Shown: positions 26,658-35,508, counted from the stretch's first letter. The stretch is DNA of 64,000 bases from Acidimicrobiales bacterium (GCA_029246685.1 JAQWMR010000013.1:128181-192180); one strand, 5' to 3'. Program-made: numbers and translations. Notes: a model not told the origin generated them from the sequence alone.

Positions 26658-27641
26658 GTGCTCCTCGGCACGCTTGGGTTACTCCTCGCAGCCGCCCCGA
26701 CCGCGGGCGCTGTGGCCGGATTCGGCGACGTCCCCGAGGACGAGTTCTACGCCGCTGCGGTGCAGTGGATGGTGGCCAACGACATCAGTGATGGCACCTC
26801 GCCCGGCTGTTTCTCCCCGATGGACTCCACGTCTCGCGGTCAGCTGGCGACCTTCATCCACCGCAGCGAGGGCGAGCCCGCGGGCGGCCCCAACAGCTTC
26901 GTGGACGTTGCGGCTGGCGCGTACTACGCCGACGCCGTGGGTTGGATGGTGCAGAACGGCATCACGACCGGCACAACGCCCTCCACCTTCTCGCACGACC
27001 GCTACGTCACGCGCGGCGAGCTTGCGACCTTCCTGCACCGAGTCGCAGGAGAACCATCGGGTGGGTCGGAGAACTTCGCGGACGTCGACGACACGGGCTT
27101 CTATGCCGACGCGGTCGCCTGGATGGTGGACACAGGCATCACCACCGGCACGTCGCCCACCACGTTCTCCCCCTATCGAGCAGTCACTCGGGGCGAGGTC
27201 GCGACCTTCTTGTTCCGCTCGGCCGGAGAGCCCAGCGTCGTCTTCTCCGGCGACGGAGACTGCGCAACCGGCGAGCTCGATCTCCAACTCGCGACTGCCG
27301 AAGCCCGGTCCTTCACGCTCCTGAACGACCTGCGAGCCGGCCTCGGGCTGGATCCGCTCGAGCGCACCGCGACCATGGACGCGGCCGCGCGCGACTGGTC
27401 GCACACGATGGACACCATCGGCAACGTCCAACACAGCTCACTCCCCTACGGCGAGAACATCGCATGGTGGAGCGCCGGCTACGCCACGCCCGTCGATGCG
27501 GCCGAGAAGATGCATGACCTCTGGATCAACTCGCCGGGCCACTACAACAACATGACGCGGGCCAACTACGAACTCATCGGAGTGGGGTTCTGGCGTTCGG
27601 ATTCCGGTGGCTGGCACGCCACCCACGTCTTCAGCGTCTGA
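26658..27641 (+). CDS. Secreted S-layer-homology plus CAP-domain protein
   Basis: Surface protein: signal peptide (LLGTLGLLLAAAPTAGAVA), three SLH repeats of about 55 residues (each with AVQWM/AVGWM/AVAWM and LATFxHR-like motifs) and a C-terminal CAP/SCP domain ending GVGFWRSDSGGWHATHVF. SLH repeats bind cell-wall polymers. The start is problematic. A well-placed GAGGGGTAAGCC ATG at 26630 is in another frame and would supply the positively charged signal-peptide start MRPMIR. The GTG at 26658 lies inside the hydrophobic core. A one-base frameshift near 26640-26650, real or an assembly error, is likely. Confidence 0.85.
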   Translation: MLLGTLGLLLAAAPTAGAVAGFGDVPEDEFYAAAVQWMVANDISDGTSPGCFSPMDSTSRGQLATFIHRSEGEPAGGPNSFVDVAAGAYYADAVGWMVQNGITTGTTPSTFSHDRYVTRGELATFLHRVAGEPSGGSENFADVDDTGFYADAVAWMVDTGITTGTSPTTFSPYRAVTRGEVATFLFRSAGEPSVVFSGDGDCATGELDLQLATAEARSFTLLNDLRAGLGLDPLERTATMDAAARDWSHTMDTIGNVQHSSLPYGENIAWWSAGYATPVDAAEKMHDLWINSPGHYNNMTRANYELIGVGFWRSDSGGWHATHVFSV

Positions 27642-27660
27642 CGCCACCGGTCGGGGTCGG

Positions 27661-27690
27661 TTGCAAATCGAAACCAACTGGTTCTAGAGT
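27661..27690 (+). promoter_or_regulatory. Promoter with internal operator for HxlR gene
   Basis: TTGCAA (27661-27666) and TAGAGT (27685-27690) are 18 bp apart and end 9 nt before the ATG at 27700, so the leader is minimal. The inverted repeat AACCA-AC-TGGTT (27672-27683) lies between them, where a bound HxlR dimer would block polymerase; autoregulation is inferred. Confidence 0.5.
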
Positions 27691-27699
27691 GCTCGAGTC

Positions 27700-28161
27700 A
27701 TGTCTTCCGTAGACGACAGCTCGATTCAGCGCACGCTCGATGTCATCGGCGATCGCTGGACGCTGCTGATCCTGCGAGACGTCTTTCGGGGGGTGCGGCG
27801 GTTCTCCCAGATGCAGTCCGGCCTCGGGATCGCCAAGAACCTGCTGACCGATCGTCTCGGCGCCCTGGTCGAAGCGGGGATCGTCGAGAAGGTGCCGTAC
27901 CAGGACCGGCCGGTGCGCCATGAGTACCGCTTGACCGACAAGGGACGTGCTCTCTCCCCCGCTCTCGTGGCGCTGATGCGCTGGGGCGACGAGTGGTGCG
28001 GCGACCGCGACGTACCCACCGAACTCGTCCACGACGCGTGTGGTACCCGTCTCGAACTTCAACCTTGGTGCGTCGAGTGCAACGAGCCGGTTGTGCCGAC
28101 TGCCATCTCCTCCCGGCCTGGTCCGGGACATCACCAGGAGCCTTCGCATGCCGCGACCTGA
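27700..28161 (+). CDS. HxlR-family transcriptional regulator
   Basis: Winged-helix regulator, 153 residues. Typical HxlR elements are IQRTLDVIGDRWTLLILRD (about 8-26), FRGVRRFSQMQ and LTDRLGALVEAGIVEK in the recognition region, then the wing YRLTDKGRAL. The C-terminal tail has a short Cys-containing extension (WCVECNE), a possible redox or metal site. It overlaps the 5' end of fbiC by 14 nt, so it may regulate F420 synthesis and is probably translated with it. Confidence 0.9.
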   Translation: MSSVDDSSIQRTLDVIGDRWTLLILRDVFRGVRRFSQMQSGLGIAKNLLTDRLGALVEAGIVEKVPYQDRPVRHEYRLTDKGRALSPALVALMRWGDEWCGDRDVPTELVHDACGTRLELQPWCVECNEPVVPTAISSRPGPGHHQEPSHAAT

Positions 28162-30547
28162 CCTGCTCGAGCGCTCGCTCGAGGATCTCTGTGCCGAAGC
28201 ACGCGCGATCCGCGACCGTGTCACGGGCTCGGTTGTCACGTACTCGCCGAAGGTGTTCATCCCCCTGACGATGCTGTGCCGAGACAAGTGCGGCTATTGC
28301 ACCTTCGCTCAGCCGCCGGCCCGCCTCGACTCGCCGTATCTCTCCCCTGAAGAGGTGCTCGACATTGCTCGTCGCGGCGCCGACATGGGGTGTCACGAGG
28401 CGCTGTTCACCCTCGGCGAGCGGCCGGAGAAGCGCTATCCCGCGGCCACCGACTGGCTCCAGCGCCATGGCTACGAGAGCACCGTGGACTACGTGATCGC
28501 GATGGCGCAGCTCGTGCTCGACGAGACCGGCCTTCTCCCCCACGCCAACATCGGGGCGATGTTCGCGGACGAACTCGCACGGCTCCGGAAGGTCTCGCCC
28601 AGCCAAGGGATGATGGTCGAGACGCTTCGCGACGATCTCGACTGCCACCGCGGCGCTCCGGACAAGGAGCCGCAACGCCGCCTCGACACCCTCGAGTGGG
28701 CCGGCGAGCAAAAGATTCCGTACACCACCGGCATCCTCGTCGGGATCGGAGAGAACAGCGCGGACCGCGTCGCCGCCCTCGAGGCGATCGCCGAGGCGCA
28801 CAAGCGTCACGGCCACGTGCAGGAAGTGATCGCCCAGAACTTCCTGCCCAAGGCCGGCACGGCGATGCACAACGAGGCGCCCTGCCCTCGTGATGACTAC
28901 CTGGAGGCGATCGCTCTCGCTCGCATCATCTTGCCCAGCGACGTCATCGTGCAGGCGCCTCCGAACCTGTCGGACGAGTTCGGCGATCTGCTCGACGCCG
29001 GCGTCGGTGATTGGGGCGGCGTCAGCCCGGTGACCGCGGACCACGTCAATCCTGAGCGTCCGTGGCCGAACCTCGACCGTCTTCGCGAGATCACCGAGGC
29101 GAAGGGGTACTCCCTCGCGCCACGGCTCACGGTGCACGCACGCTACGTCGCCGAACCAGAGACATGGATCGACGAGGGTTTGCACTTTCCGGTGATGGAT
29201 CGCTCTGACAGCGATGGGTTCGCCCGCGACGACCCGGGCTCGGTGTGGCCAGAACGCACGATGGAGAAGGCCAAGGTCGGCGACGGTGCGGAGTTCGATC
29301 TCGTGGGCGACCTCTCCACGCAGTGGTACGTGGGCGCCGGCGGCGATCCGCAGGTGCTCGTTCCCGGTCGGGCCAGCGCCGGTGGCGCCGTCGGCGAAGT
29401 GCTCCAGGGAGTCCGGGAGGGCAGCGATGTGGGCTTCGATGAGATCCTGACCCTCTTTCGGGCCCGCGGGCCCGAAGTCGGAGCGGTCGCCGAGGTGGCC
29501 GACGAACTCCGCCGCGAGATCGTCGGTGACGACGTCACGTGGGTAGCGAATCGCAACATCAACTACACGAATGTCTGCACCTTCAAGTGTCGCTTCTGCG
29601 GTTTCTCGAAGGGCCCGCTCTCGCTCAACCTCCGAGGCACGCCGTACCTGTTGACCCTGGACGACATCGCCGACCGCACGATCGAGGCCGCCGGGCTCGG
29701 CGCCACCGAGGTGTGTCTGCAGGGTGGGATCCATCCGGACTTCGACGGCGAATACTACATCGACGTCGCCCGTGCCGTGCACGAGGCGGTCCCCGGGATT
29801 CACATCCACGGGTTCACCGCGCTCGAGGTCACGGAAGGAGCTAAGCGCAACGAGGAGCCACTCGCGGACTACCTCATCCGCCTTCGCGACGCCGGCCAGA
29901 AGTCGCTGCCGGGCACCGCAGCCGAGATCCTCGTCGATGAGGTCCGCGAGACGTTGTGTCCCGACAAGGTCAACACCGAGGAGTGGCTCGAGGCGCACCG
30001 CATCGCCCACTCCGTCGGGCTCGGCTCGAACGTCACGATGATGTTCGGATCCATGGAACGGCCCGAACACTGGGTGCATCACATCCTGCGCACTCGGGCA
30101 CTGCAGGAGGAGACGGGTGGGTTCACCGAGTTCGTCGGACTCCCCTTCGTCCACATGGCCTCGCCGATCTATCTCCGCAAGATGGCCCGACGCGGCCCGA
30201 CATGGCGTGAGGTGCTGCTCATGCATGCCGTCGCTCGGATCGCCTACCGGGGACGGATCGACAACATCCAGGGTTCCTGGGTGAAGCTCGGCTTCCGTTC
30301 GATCGCGCAGCTGCTGCAGGCGGGTGCGAATGACCTGGGCGGCACCCTGATCGACGAGAACATCTCGCGAGCAGCCGGCGCCGACCACGGCACCGGCGTC
30401 ACTGCCGACGACTTCCGAGCCGTCGTGGAGCCGCTCGGTCGCCGCCTCGTGCAACGGACCACCCTCTACGGCCGCCCAGACCTCGACGCACTCCCGCTCG
30501 AGACCACCCGCCGGGTCCGCACCGTCATCCCCGTCGCCGGCGCCTGA
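28148..30547 (+). CDS. fbiC: FO synthase FbiC (fused CofG-CofH)
   Basis: Makes FO, the deazaflavin chromophore of coenzyme F420, from tyrosine and a riboflavin precursor. The protein has two radical-SAM halves. The CofG half has CRDKCGYC (Cys44, 48, 51). The CofH half has CTFKCRFC (Cys477, 481, 484). 799 residues is typical for the actinobacterial fusion. CAGGAG precedes the ATG at 28148 inside the end of the HxlR gene. The organism therefore makes F420, although no other F420 gene is in the window. Confidence 0.97.
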   Translation: MPRPDLLERSLEDLCAEARAIRDRVTGSVVTYSPKVFIPLTMLCRDKCGYCTFAQPPARLDSPYLSPEEVLDIARRGADMGCHEALFTLGERPEKRYPAATDWLQRHGYESTVDYVIAMAQLVLDETGLLPHANIGAMFADELARLRKVSPSQGMMVETLRDDLDCHRGAPDKEPQRRLDTLEWAGEQKIPYTTGILVGIGENSADRVAALEAIAEAHKRHGHVQEVIAQNFLPKAGTAMHNEAPCPRDDYLEAIALARIILPSDVIVQAPPNLSDEFGDLLDAGVGDWGGVSPVTADHVNPERPWPNLDRLREITEAKGYSLAPRLTVHARYVAEPETWIDEGLHFPVMDRSDSDGFARDDPGSVWPERTMEKAKVGDGAEFDLVGDLSTQWYVGAGGDPQVLVPGRASAGGAVGEVLQGVREGSDVGFDEILTLFRARGPEVGAVAEVADELRREIVGDDVTWVANRNINYTNVCTFKCRFCGFSKGPLSLNLRGTPYLLTLDDIADRTIEAAGLGATEVCLQGGIHPDFDGEYYIDVARAVHEAVPGIHIHGFTALEVTEGAKRNEEPLADYLIRLRDAGQKSLPGTAAEILVDEVRETLCPDKVNTEEWLEAHRIAHSVGLGSNVTMMFGSMERPEHWVHHILRTRALQEETGGFTEFVGLPFVHMASPIYLRKMARRGPTWREVLLMHAVARIAYRGRIDNIQGSWVKLGFRSIAQLLQAGANDLGGTLIDENISRAAGADHGTGVTADDFRAVVEPLGRRLVQRTTLYGRPDLDALPLETTRRVRTVIPVAGA

Positions 30548-30561
30548 CGCGCGCTGCACTT

Positions 30562-30620
30562 GGGGTCAGACCCCCGCAGTACTTTGCAGGTGATCGGTCG
30601 GAACGTTGCGGGGGCCTGAC
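30562..30620. repeat. REP-like palindrome cluster after fbiC
   Basis: GGGGTC-A-GACCCC is a 13-bp palindrome at 30562-30574. Overlapping it, GTCAGACCCCCGCA (30565-30578) pairs with TGCGGGGGCCTGAC (30607-30620) with one mismatch across a 28-nt loop. The second arm is followed by GCCCGTTTTC, so it may end fbiC transcription. A sister palindrome lies at 45581. Confidence 0.5.
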
Positions 30621-30710
30621 GCCCGTTTTCACATGGCGTGGGCGGGTGTCGCTAGGGCTGGGCATCGGCTCCTGGTGGCGTCGTAGGGTGCGCGGAGGAG
30701 GTCTTCCCCC

Positions 30711-31385
30711 TTGCACACGACCGTCCACCTCAGCGACATCGGCGTCCGAAAGATTCTTGGCGTCCGCCGAACGTGACCGGAGGCGGGTAGCCCCGGGTTG
30801 CGCGACTCGGCGATTGCCCCGCCAGCGCCGTTGGGGACCGTCGGGCCGCGTCCGATCTTCGGTCGGCTAGTGCACGTCGCGTTCTGGGACGACGCCGGCG
30901 CAGCTGAGTGAGGACTTGCCGGCACGGCGTGGTCACCCGATGTCTTCGACGGCGTGCGGGTCGACGCCGAACCGGTTCGGGCGATCGGTGCATGGCCAGG
31001 GTTGCCGGACGACCTCCCCGTCGCGGCCGACGACGTCCACGACGGTCCGTCGTTCGTCATGACGATCGGACGCCTCCGGCTGCTGGAGGCGTGTCGGTTC
31101 CTGGCGGCCAGCGCTCCCGCGGAGAAGCAGATCATCGCCTCGTTACGGCTCACATGGGAACACGGCGCGGCTGCGCCGGAGCGACGGATCGTCATGACCG
31201 TCTCCTGGTGGCAGGATGCCGAGGCGATGGCGACTGCCGTGCGCGGTCCCGGCGGCCACGCGGAGGCAATGGGTCGCCAGGCGAAGAAGGACTTCCATCA
31301 CGAGTCCGCGTTCATTCGGTTCCGGCCAATTTCGTCATCCGGCTCGTTGGCCGGCAAGCACCCCATCCCGGAGCTGAGCATCTAG
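30711..31385 (+). pseudogene. CrtA/spheroidene-monooxygenase-like gene with two in-frame TGA codons
   Basis: A single frame from a TTG start (GGAGGAGG 9 nt upstream) to TAG at 31383 encodes a CrtA-like heme monooxygenase relative of about 222 residues. Visible family blocks are TVHLSDIG, PGLRDSAIA, LVHVAFWDDAGAA, VRAIGAWPGLPD and HHESAFIRFRP. TGA interrupts the frame at 30774-30776 and 30909-30911 with no indel. Each could derive from an Arg CGA by one transition. The downstream part (from GTG 30954) could be expressed alone but lacks a ribosome site. It is most likely a young pseudogene; the gene ends overlapping the next start (TAGTG). Confidence 0.7.
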
Positions 31386-31794
31386 TGCCCGCGGGATACA
31401 GCGGCACTCCCCTGCCGGAGAAGCTCGGCATCAAGGAGGGTCATGTGGTTGCCCTTGTCGATCCGCCGGGCCACATCGACGCCCTGCTGGTCCCGATGCC
31501 AGACGACGTGCAGCTCCGCAGCGGTGCCCGCGGCAAGCCTGATGTCAGCCTCGTCTTCTGTCGAACCCATCGTGATCTCGATCGCCGGGCCACGCAGTTG
31601 TGGGGTCTGACGTTCCCCGATCGATCGGGATCTGTTGGCCGAAGAAATCGAGCGACCTGTTTCGAGATCTGACCGAGGACCAGGTACGCAAGGTTCTGCT
31701 GCGAGGCGGGCCGGTGGACGTGAAGGTGTGCGCCGTCGACGACGACTGGTCCGGGCTCAAGCTGATGGTGCGGCGCGAGTTGCGTGACGCCTGA
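31385..31794 (+). pseudogene. DUF3052-like gene with a frameshift
   Basis: The first frame from GTG 31385 reads VPAGYSGTPLPEKLGIKEGH and continues through DLDRRATQL. At about 31595-31605 the similarity moves to another frame, reading GICWPKKSSDLFRDLTEDQV to VRRELRDA and TGA at 31792. Together about 136 residues match a small actinobacterial family of unknown function (DUF3052). One base appears lost at the junction, so the gene is broken or the assembly has an error. Confidence 0.7.
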
Positions 31795-31798
31795 GCGG

Positions 31799-31804
31799 TA
31801 TCGT
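31799..31804 (+). promoter_or_regulatory. -10 box of leaderless LOG-family gene
   Basis: TATCGT followed by 7 nt and the GTG at 31812. Confidence 0.45.
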
Positions 31805-31811
31805 CTCGCCC

Positions 31812-32852
31812 GTGCCCCAGTACCCCTCCAGTTACCGAACCGGCGACGACGCACTCGACGACGCGCTGGTCGCCCTCCTCGACGACGTCGACGAAGCCGA
31901 CCATGAATTCGTCTTCGAGCTGATGGTCTCGGCCATGCGCCTCTCCAAGGAGGACGTCGATCGGGGTGAACTGAAGATGGTCGCCGCCGCAGTGAAGGAA
32001 TTCCGCTACTCGTTCCGCGTCTTCGCTCCGTACGAAGGCGTGCGCAAGTGTACGGTCTTCGGGAGCGCTCGTACCGAGGCGGGTGACCCCGCCTACACCT
32101 GCGCCCACGACTTCGCCGCGGCGATCGCTGATCGGGACTGGATGGTGATCACCGGCGCCGGCCCCGGAATCATGGAGGCAGGCCACGAAGGGGCAGGCGC
32201 AGATCGCAGCTTCGGCGTCAACATCGTGTTGCCGTTCGAATCGGATGCGAATCCCGTGATCGCGGACGACCCGAAGCTGATCAACTTCAAATACTTCTTC
32301 ACCCGCAAGGTGATGTTCATGAAGGAGTCCCACGCCTTCGTGATGTTGCCCGGCGGCTTCGGCACCATGGACGAGGCGTTCGAGCTGCTCACCCTCATCC
32401 AGACCGGCAAGTCGAACCCTGCGCCGATCGTCCTCCTCGACTCGCCGAGGGGAACGTATTGGTCGCGCTGGAAGGAGTTCATCGAGCTCGAGCTACGCGA
32501 CGAAGGCTTGATCTCACCGGACGACCTGGCGCTCGTGATGGTGACCGACTCCATCGATGCTGCCGTCGAGGAGGTGTGCCGCTTCTACCGGACATATCAC
32601 TCGCTCCGTTTCGTCGGGAATCGCCTCGTGTTGCGGCTGAACCGGCCAGTCGACGACGACGAACTCGCCCGCCTGAATGCCGACTTCGGGAGAGTGCTGG
32701 AGCGAGGGGAGATCGAGCGAATCGACGCCACAGAGGCCGAGGTGCGCGACGACGACAACGTCGACCTGTATCGGATCGCCCTCCGGTTCGACCGGCGAAG
32801 CTGGGCCGGCGTTCGGCAGATGATCGACGCCCTGAACGACGCCACGCCTTGA
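31812..32852 (+). CDS. LOG-family (lysine decarboxylase-like) protein
   Basis: 346 residues with the Rossmann-type LOG core in the middle: TVFGSART (81-88), ITGAGPGIMEAGHEGA (113-128) and the signature PGGFGTMDE (180-188). Characterised LOG enzymes release cytokinin bases from their 5'-monophosphates; bacterial members also act as nucleotide hydrolases (PpnN-like). The extra N-terminal helical part and C-terminal domain (about 250-346) suggest a PpnN-like long form. Leaderless GTG start. Confidence 0.9.
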   Translation: MPQYPSSYRTGDDALDDALVALLDDVDEADHEFVFELMVSAMRLSKEDVDRGELKMVAAAVKEFRYSFRVFAPYEGVRKCTVFGSARTEAGDPAYTCAHDFAAAIADRDWMVITGAGPGIMEAGHEGAGADRSFGVNIVLPFESDANPVIADDPKLINFKYFFTRKVMFMKESHAFVMLPGGFGTMDEAFELLTLIQTGKSNPAPIVLLDSPRGTYWSRWKEFIELELRDEGLISPDDLALVMVTDSIDAAVEEVCRFYRTYHSLRFVGNRLVLRLNRPVDDDELARLNADFGRVLERGEIERIDATEAEVRDDDNVDLYRIALRFDRRSWAGVRQMIDALNDATP

Positions 32853-32856
32853 CGCC

Positions 32857-33060
32857 TCAGCCGAACGGGTCGTCCGGCTCGTCGAGCAGGTGAATCGCCT
32901 TCTCGACGGCGCGACGCGCTCGCGTCAGCCGCTTCTCGTCCACCGGCAGCTCCTGGCCACCGACATCGATCGACTCACGAAGGCGGACGATCGCCAGATC
33001 GGCCAACTCTTCCGCGATCACCTCGAGCCGGCCCCTGATCTCATCGAATTCTCCAGACAC
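32857..33060 (-). CDS. Small conserved actinobacterial helical protein
   Basis: 67 residues, almost wholly helical and charged (IRGRLEVIAEELADLAIVRL, then RARRAVEKAIHLL), likely an alpha-helical hairpin or coiled coil. No membrane segment. Similar short proteins occur widely in actinobacteria without an assigned function. The GTG is 7 nt after a TACCGT box, so the mRNA is predicted leaderless. It ends 4 nt from the convergent LOG gene. Confidence 0.75.
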   Translation of the reverse strand: MSGEFDEIRGRLEVIAEELADLAIVRLRESIDVGGQELPVDEKRLTRARRAVEKAIHLLDEPDDPFG

Positions 33061-33067
33061 GAAGGAG

Positions 33068-33073
33068 ACGGTA
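33068..33073 (-). promoter_or_regulatory. -10 box of leaderless gene at 33060
   Basis: TACCGT on the minus strand, 7 nt before the GTG at 33060. Confidence 0.45.
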
Positions 33074-33132
33074 TCGGCTCACTTCGTGCGAGCCGGACCG
33101 GCTCCTGGTGGAGGCGTCGCTCTGCGAGGACT

Positions 33133-33165
33133 CCGGGGAACCCGGAGGGTTCCCGGGTTCCCCGG
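33133..33165. promoter_or_regulatory. 13-bp inverted repeat in the -35 zone of gene 33179
   Basis: CCGGGGAACCCGG (33133-33145) and CCGGGTTCCCCGG (33153-33165) form a perfect inverted repeat with a 7-bp centre. It ends 1 bp before the TACCGT -10 box at 33167, so it lies in promoter DNA and not in the leaderless transcript. It is a candidate operator. Confidence 0.5.
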
Positions 33166-33166
33166 C

Positions 33167-33172
33167 TACCGT
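33167..33172 (+). promoter_or_regulatory. -10 box of leaderless gene at 33179
   Basis: TACCGT followed by 6 nt and the ATG at 33179. Confidence 0.5.
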
Positions 33173-33178
33173 CCCGGG

Positions 33179-33976
33179 ATGCACGCCGAAGAACTCCACG
33201 AGTGGGTCAGTTTCACCGACGCAGATGGCAACTCGTGGCAGTTCGACGTCACCTTCCTCATGAGCAACTACGGCTGCATCTACGGGCGGGGTTGTCCGGG
33301 CGTCTTCACCGAGATGGCACCTGAGTACGAACACGGCTGCTGTACCTACGGCGCGCACTTCGTGGACGACGCGGACCACGACGCCACGATGGCGCGTGTC
33401 GCCGAGCTCGGGCCCGACGAGTGGGAGCTGCGCGATCGTGCCGAGGAGCTCGGCGGCCCGACGCTCAAGAACGAAGACGGTGCGTGGATCACCCACACGA
33501 TCGACGATGCGTGCATCTTCCTCAACCGTCCGGGTTTTCCGGGCGGCGCCGGATGTGCGTTCCATCAAGCGGCGGTCGCTCGCGACGAGCGGCCGCTCGA
33601 CTGGAAGCCACAGGTTTGCTGGCAGCTCCCACTGCGCTACGACGAGTGGACCGACGACAACAGCCACACCACGCATCTGCTGCGGGAATGGAAGCGCCGC
33701 GACTGGGGTGAAGGCGGCGCCGAGTTCGCTTGGTGGTGCACCGATGATCCCATGGCGTTCACCGAGGATCGGCCGGTCTGGCTGTCCCTTCGCGACGAGA
33801 TCGTGGAGCTGGTCGGAGAGGAGCCGTACGAACGACTCGTCGACTATCTCGTGCACCGCGAGGCCACACATCCGGAGGCACCCGTGTTTCTGCCCCATCC
33901 GCAGGTGCGTCGGGCGGGAGATCCGCGGGACTTACCGCTCCGGTCCTCGTCGATCCGGCCGAAAGGATCGTCGTGA
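33179..33976 (+). CDS. Cysteine-rich conserved protein, possible metal binder
   Basis: 265 residues with many clustered Cys and His: NYGCIYGRGCPG, HGCCTYGAHF, CIFLNRPG, GGAGCAFHQ and VCWQLPLR. The CC pair and spaced cysteines suggest a zinc or iron site, somewhat like YkgJ-type cysteine-cluster proteins, but I cannot place it with confidence. No signal peptide. The ATG at 33179 is preferred because a leaderless promoter points to it. Its TGA overlaps the GTG of the broken AAA ATPase gene by 4 nt. Confidence 0.75.
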   Translation: MHAEELHEWVSFTDADGNSWQFDVTFLMSNYGCIYGRGCPGVFTEMAPEYEHGCCTYGAHFVDDADHDATMARVAELGPDEWELRDRAEELGGPTLKNEDGAWITHTIDDACIFLNRPGFPGGAGCAFHQAAVARDERPLDWKPQVCWQLPLRYDEWTDDNSHTTHLLREWKRRDWGEGGAEFAWWCTDDPMAFTEDRPVWLSLRDEIVELVGEEPYERLVDYLVHREATHPEAPVFLPHPQVRRAGDPRDLPLRSSSIRPKGSS

Positions 33977-34906
33977 CTGCCTTTACCAGCGATGACCTGA
34001 ACGCCGCCGTCGAGGAGGCGGGGATGCTGTTCCCCTCGTACGTGATCGACCAGCTCGTCGCGGCGATCGGCGCCGGCAAGCACGTGATCCGCACGGGACC
34101 GCCCGGGACGCGCAAGACGACGCTGGCGTACATCGCTTCCGATGTCGCCCGCCGCGCGATGTTCTGCACGGGCTACCTCCCGACGACCGCGACCACCGAG
34201 TGGACGACGTACGAGACGATAGGTGCACTCGGCCGACCGCCGAAGGCCTGATCTTTTGACCGGGGCTCTTCATCGAAGCGATCGAGTCCGGTCGCTGGCT
34301 CGTCATCGACGAGCTGAACAGTTCGAACTTCGACCGGGCGTTCGGTCAACTCTTCACCGTTCTATCGGGATCGGCGGTCGTGCTCCCGTTCAAGCGCAAG
34401 GGTCAGCCGCACCAGCTCTCGCTCGTCCCCTCGGGGTGGATGCGCCCGAGGACACGGACGTGATCCGGGTCTCCGCGAGCTGGCGAATCATCGCCACGAT
34501 GAACGTGTTCGACAAGAACCTGCTCTTCGAGATGTCGTATGCACTCATGCGCCGCTTCGCCTTGATCGAGGTCGGCACGCCGCCCGAGGGCGGCTACCGT
34601 CAGCTGCTCCAAGGCAACGGCGAGATCATCCAGCGTCTGCTCGGCCTGCGCGACTTCGCCGACCTCGGCCCGGCCGTCTACCTCGAAGCCGCAAAGTACG
34701 CCGCTCGCCGGGCGCGCGACGGCATCACCGAGTCGCGGCTCGTCTACGAGGTCTTCTACGCCTAATTCCTGCCCCAGTTCGAAGGTATGGAAGAGCGACG
34801 GGCCAGAACGCTCTACCGGACGGTCGCGGAGCGCCTCGACCCGCCGGAGCAGCTCGAAGCCCAGCGCACGATCAGCGACGTTCTTGGCGTCGAGCTCGTG
34901 GTGTGA
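33973..34906 (+). pseudogene. Broken McrB/MoxR-like AAA ATPase gene
   Basis: Three frames carry successive parts of one AAA ATPase of about 310 residues. Frame A: MTAFTSDDLNAAVEEAG to YETIGAL. Frame B: GLIF-TGA (34257)-PGLFIEAIESG, WLVIDELN and VLPFKRKG. Frame C: VIRVSASWRIIATMN to VFYA-TAA (34763)-FLPQFEGM and ELVV. There are two frameshifts (about 34235 and 34430) and two internal stops. The Walker A reads GPPGTRKTT, with Arg for the usual Gly. It was probably the NTPase of a McrBC-like pair with the next remnant. Confidence 0.8.
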
Positions 34907-35508
34907 CAACACCGCGGTTCGATCCGTTCGCGGCGACATCTGAGCCGACTGTAGAGCTCTGGAGCCGGCTCGCTCGCCCCTTCGACACGGCGGCCACCGT
35001 CGATGCGCTTCTGGGCCTGTCGACCGACGTGGTCGAACAGTTGGACGGCGTGCTGGTTGCAACGTGCGACGAAGGGGAAACGTTGCTGCACGCATGCCGA
35101 AGACGCGGCGCACGCTCAAGACGTCGGTCAATTCGCACAACGAACGATGCATCGGGGTACTGCGACCGACATACCTGGGTGCAGGACGGTGTCATCCTCG
35201 CCGTGATCGAAGAGCTCGAGCATCGCGGTATGCGCGTCCCTGCGCTCCGCACCGAGGGCGGGTCGCTCTTCGCCGGTCCGGTGGAATACATCCATCATCG
35301 CCAGTTGGGAAGCAGCAGCCGGCTGCACGGCATCGTGATCGGCAACGTGCTGATCGATGTGCCGCAGCGACTGAAGCACCTCGATGCCACCGAGCTGCAA
35401 GTTGATCTGGAGGGCCGAGCCCCGGGTCGACAGGTCGTTCCGGTGACCTGCGTGGACGACATCGTTCCCGCGGTCGATGCCGCCGTGCGGACTTCTCGCA
35501 GCGCCTGA
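34903..35508 (+). pseudogene. Remnant of partner of the AAA ATPase (DUF2357/McrC-like?)
   Basis: Starts GTG overlapping the ATPase end by 4 nt. Frame A gives TTPRFDPFAATSEPTVELWS to DEGETLL. The next frame carries MPKTRRTLKTSVNSHNERC, like the N-terminal region of DUF2357 proteins linked to McrB-type ATPases. Frame A resumes with LRTEGGSLFAGPVEYIHHRQ and VIGNVLIDVPQRL, which looks like the far end of the same family. The middle is missing, so the remnant probably arose by frameshift plus internal deletion. The family call is tentative. Confidence 0.5.

Noticed and set aside
27743..30559. Open frame of 938 codons antisense to fbiC and the HxlR gene
   Set aside because: FbiC radical-SAM motifs on the plus strand are decisive; nothing recognisable on the minus strand.
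33973..34906. Programmed frameshifting in the AAA ATPase gene
   Set aside because: Two shifts plus two stops and a damaged Walker A are too many for a programmed event; decay is simpler.
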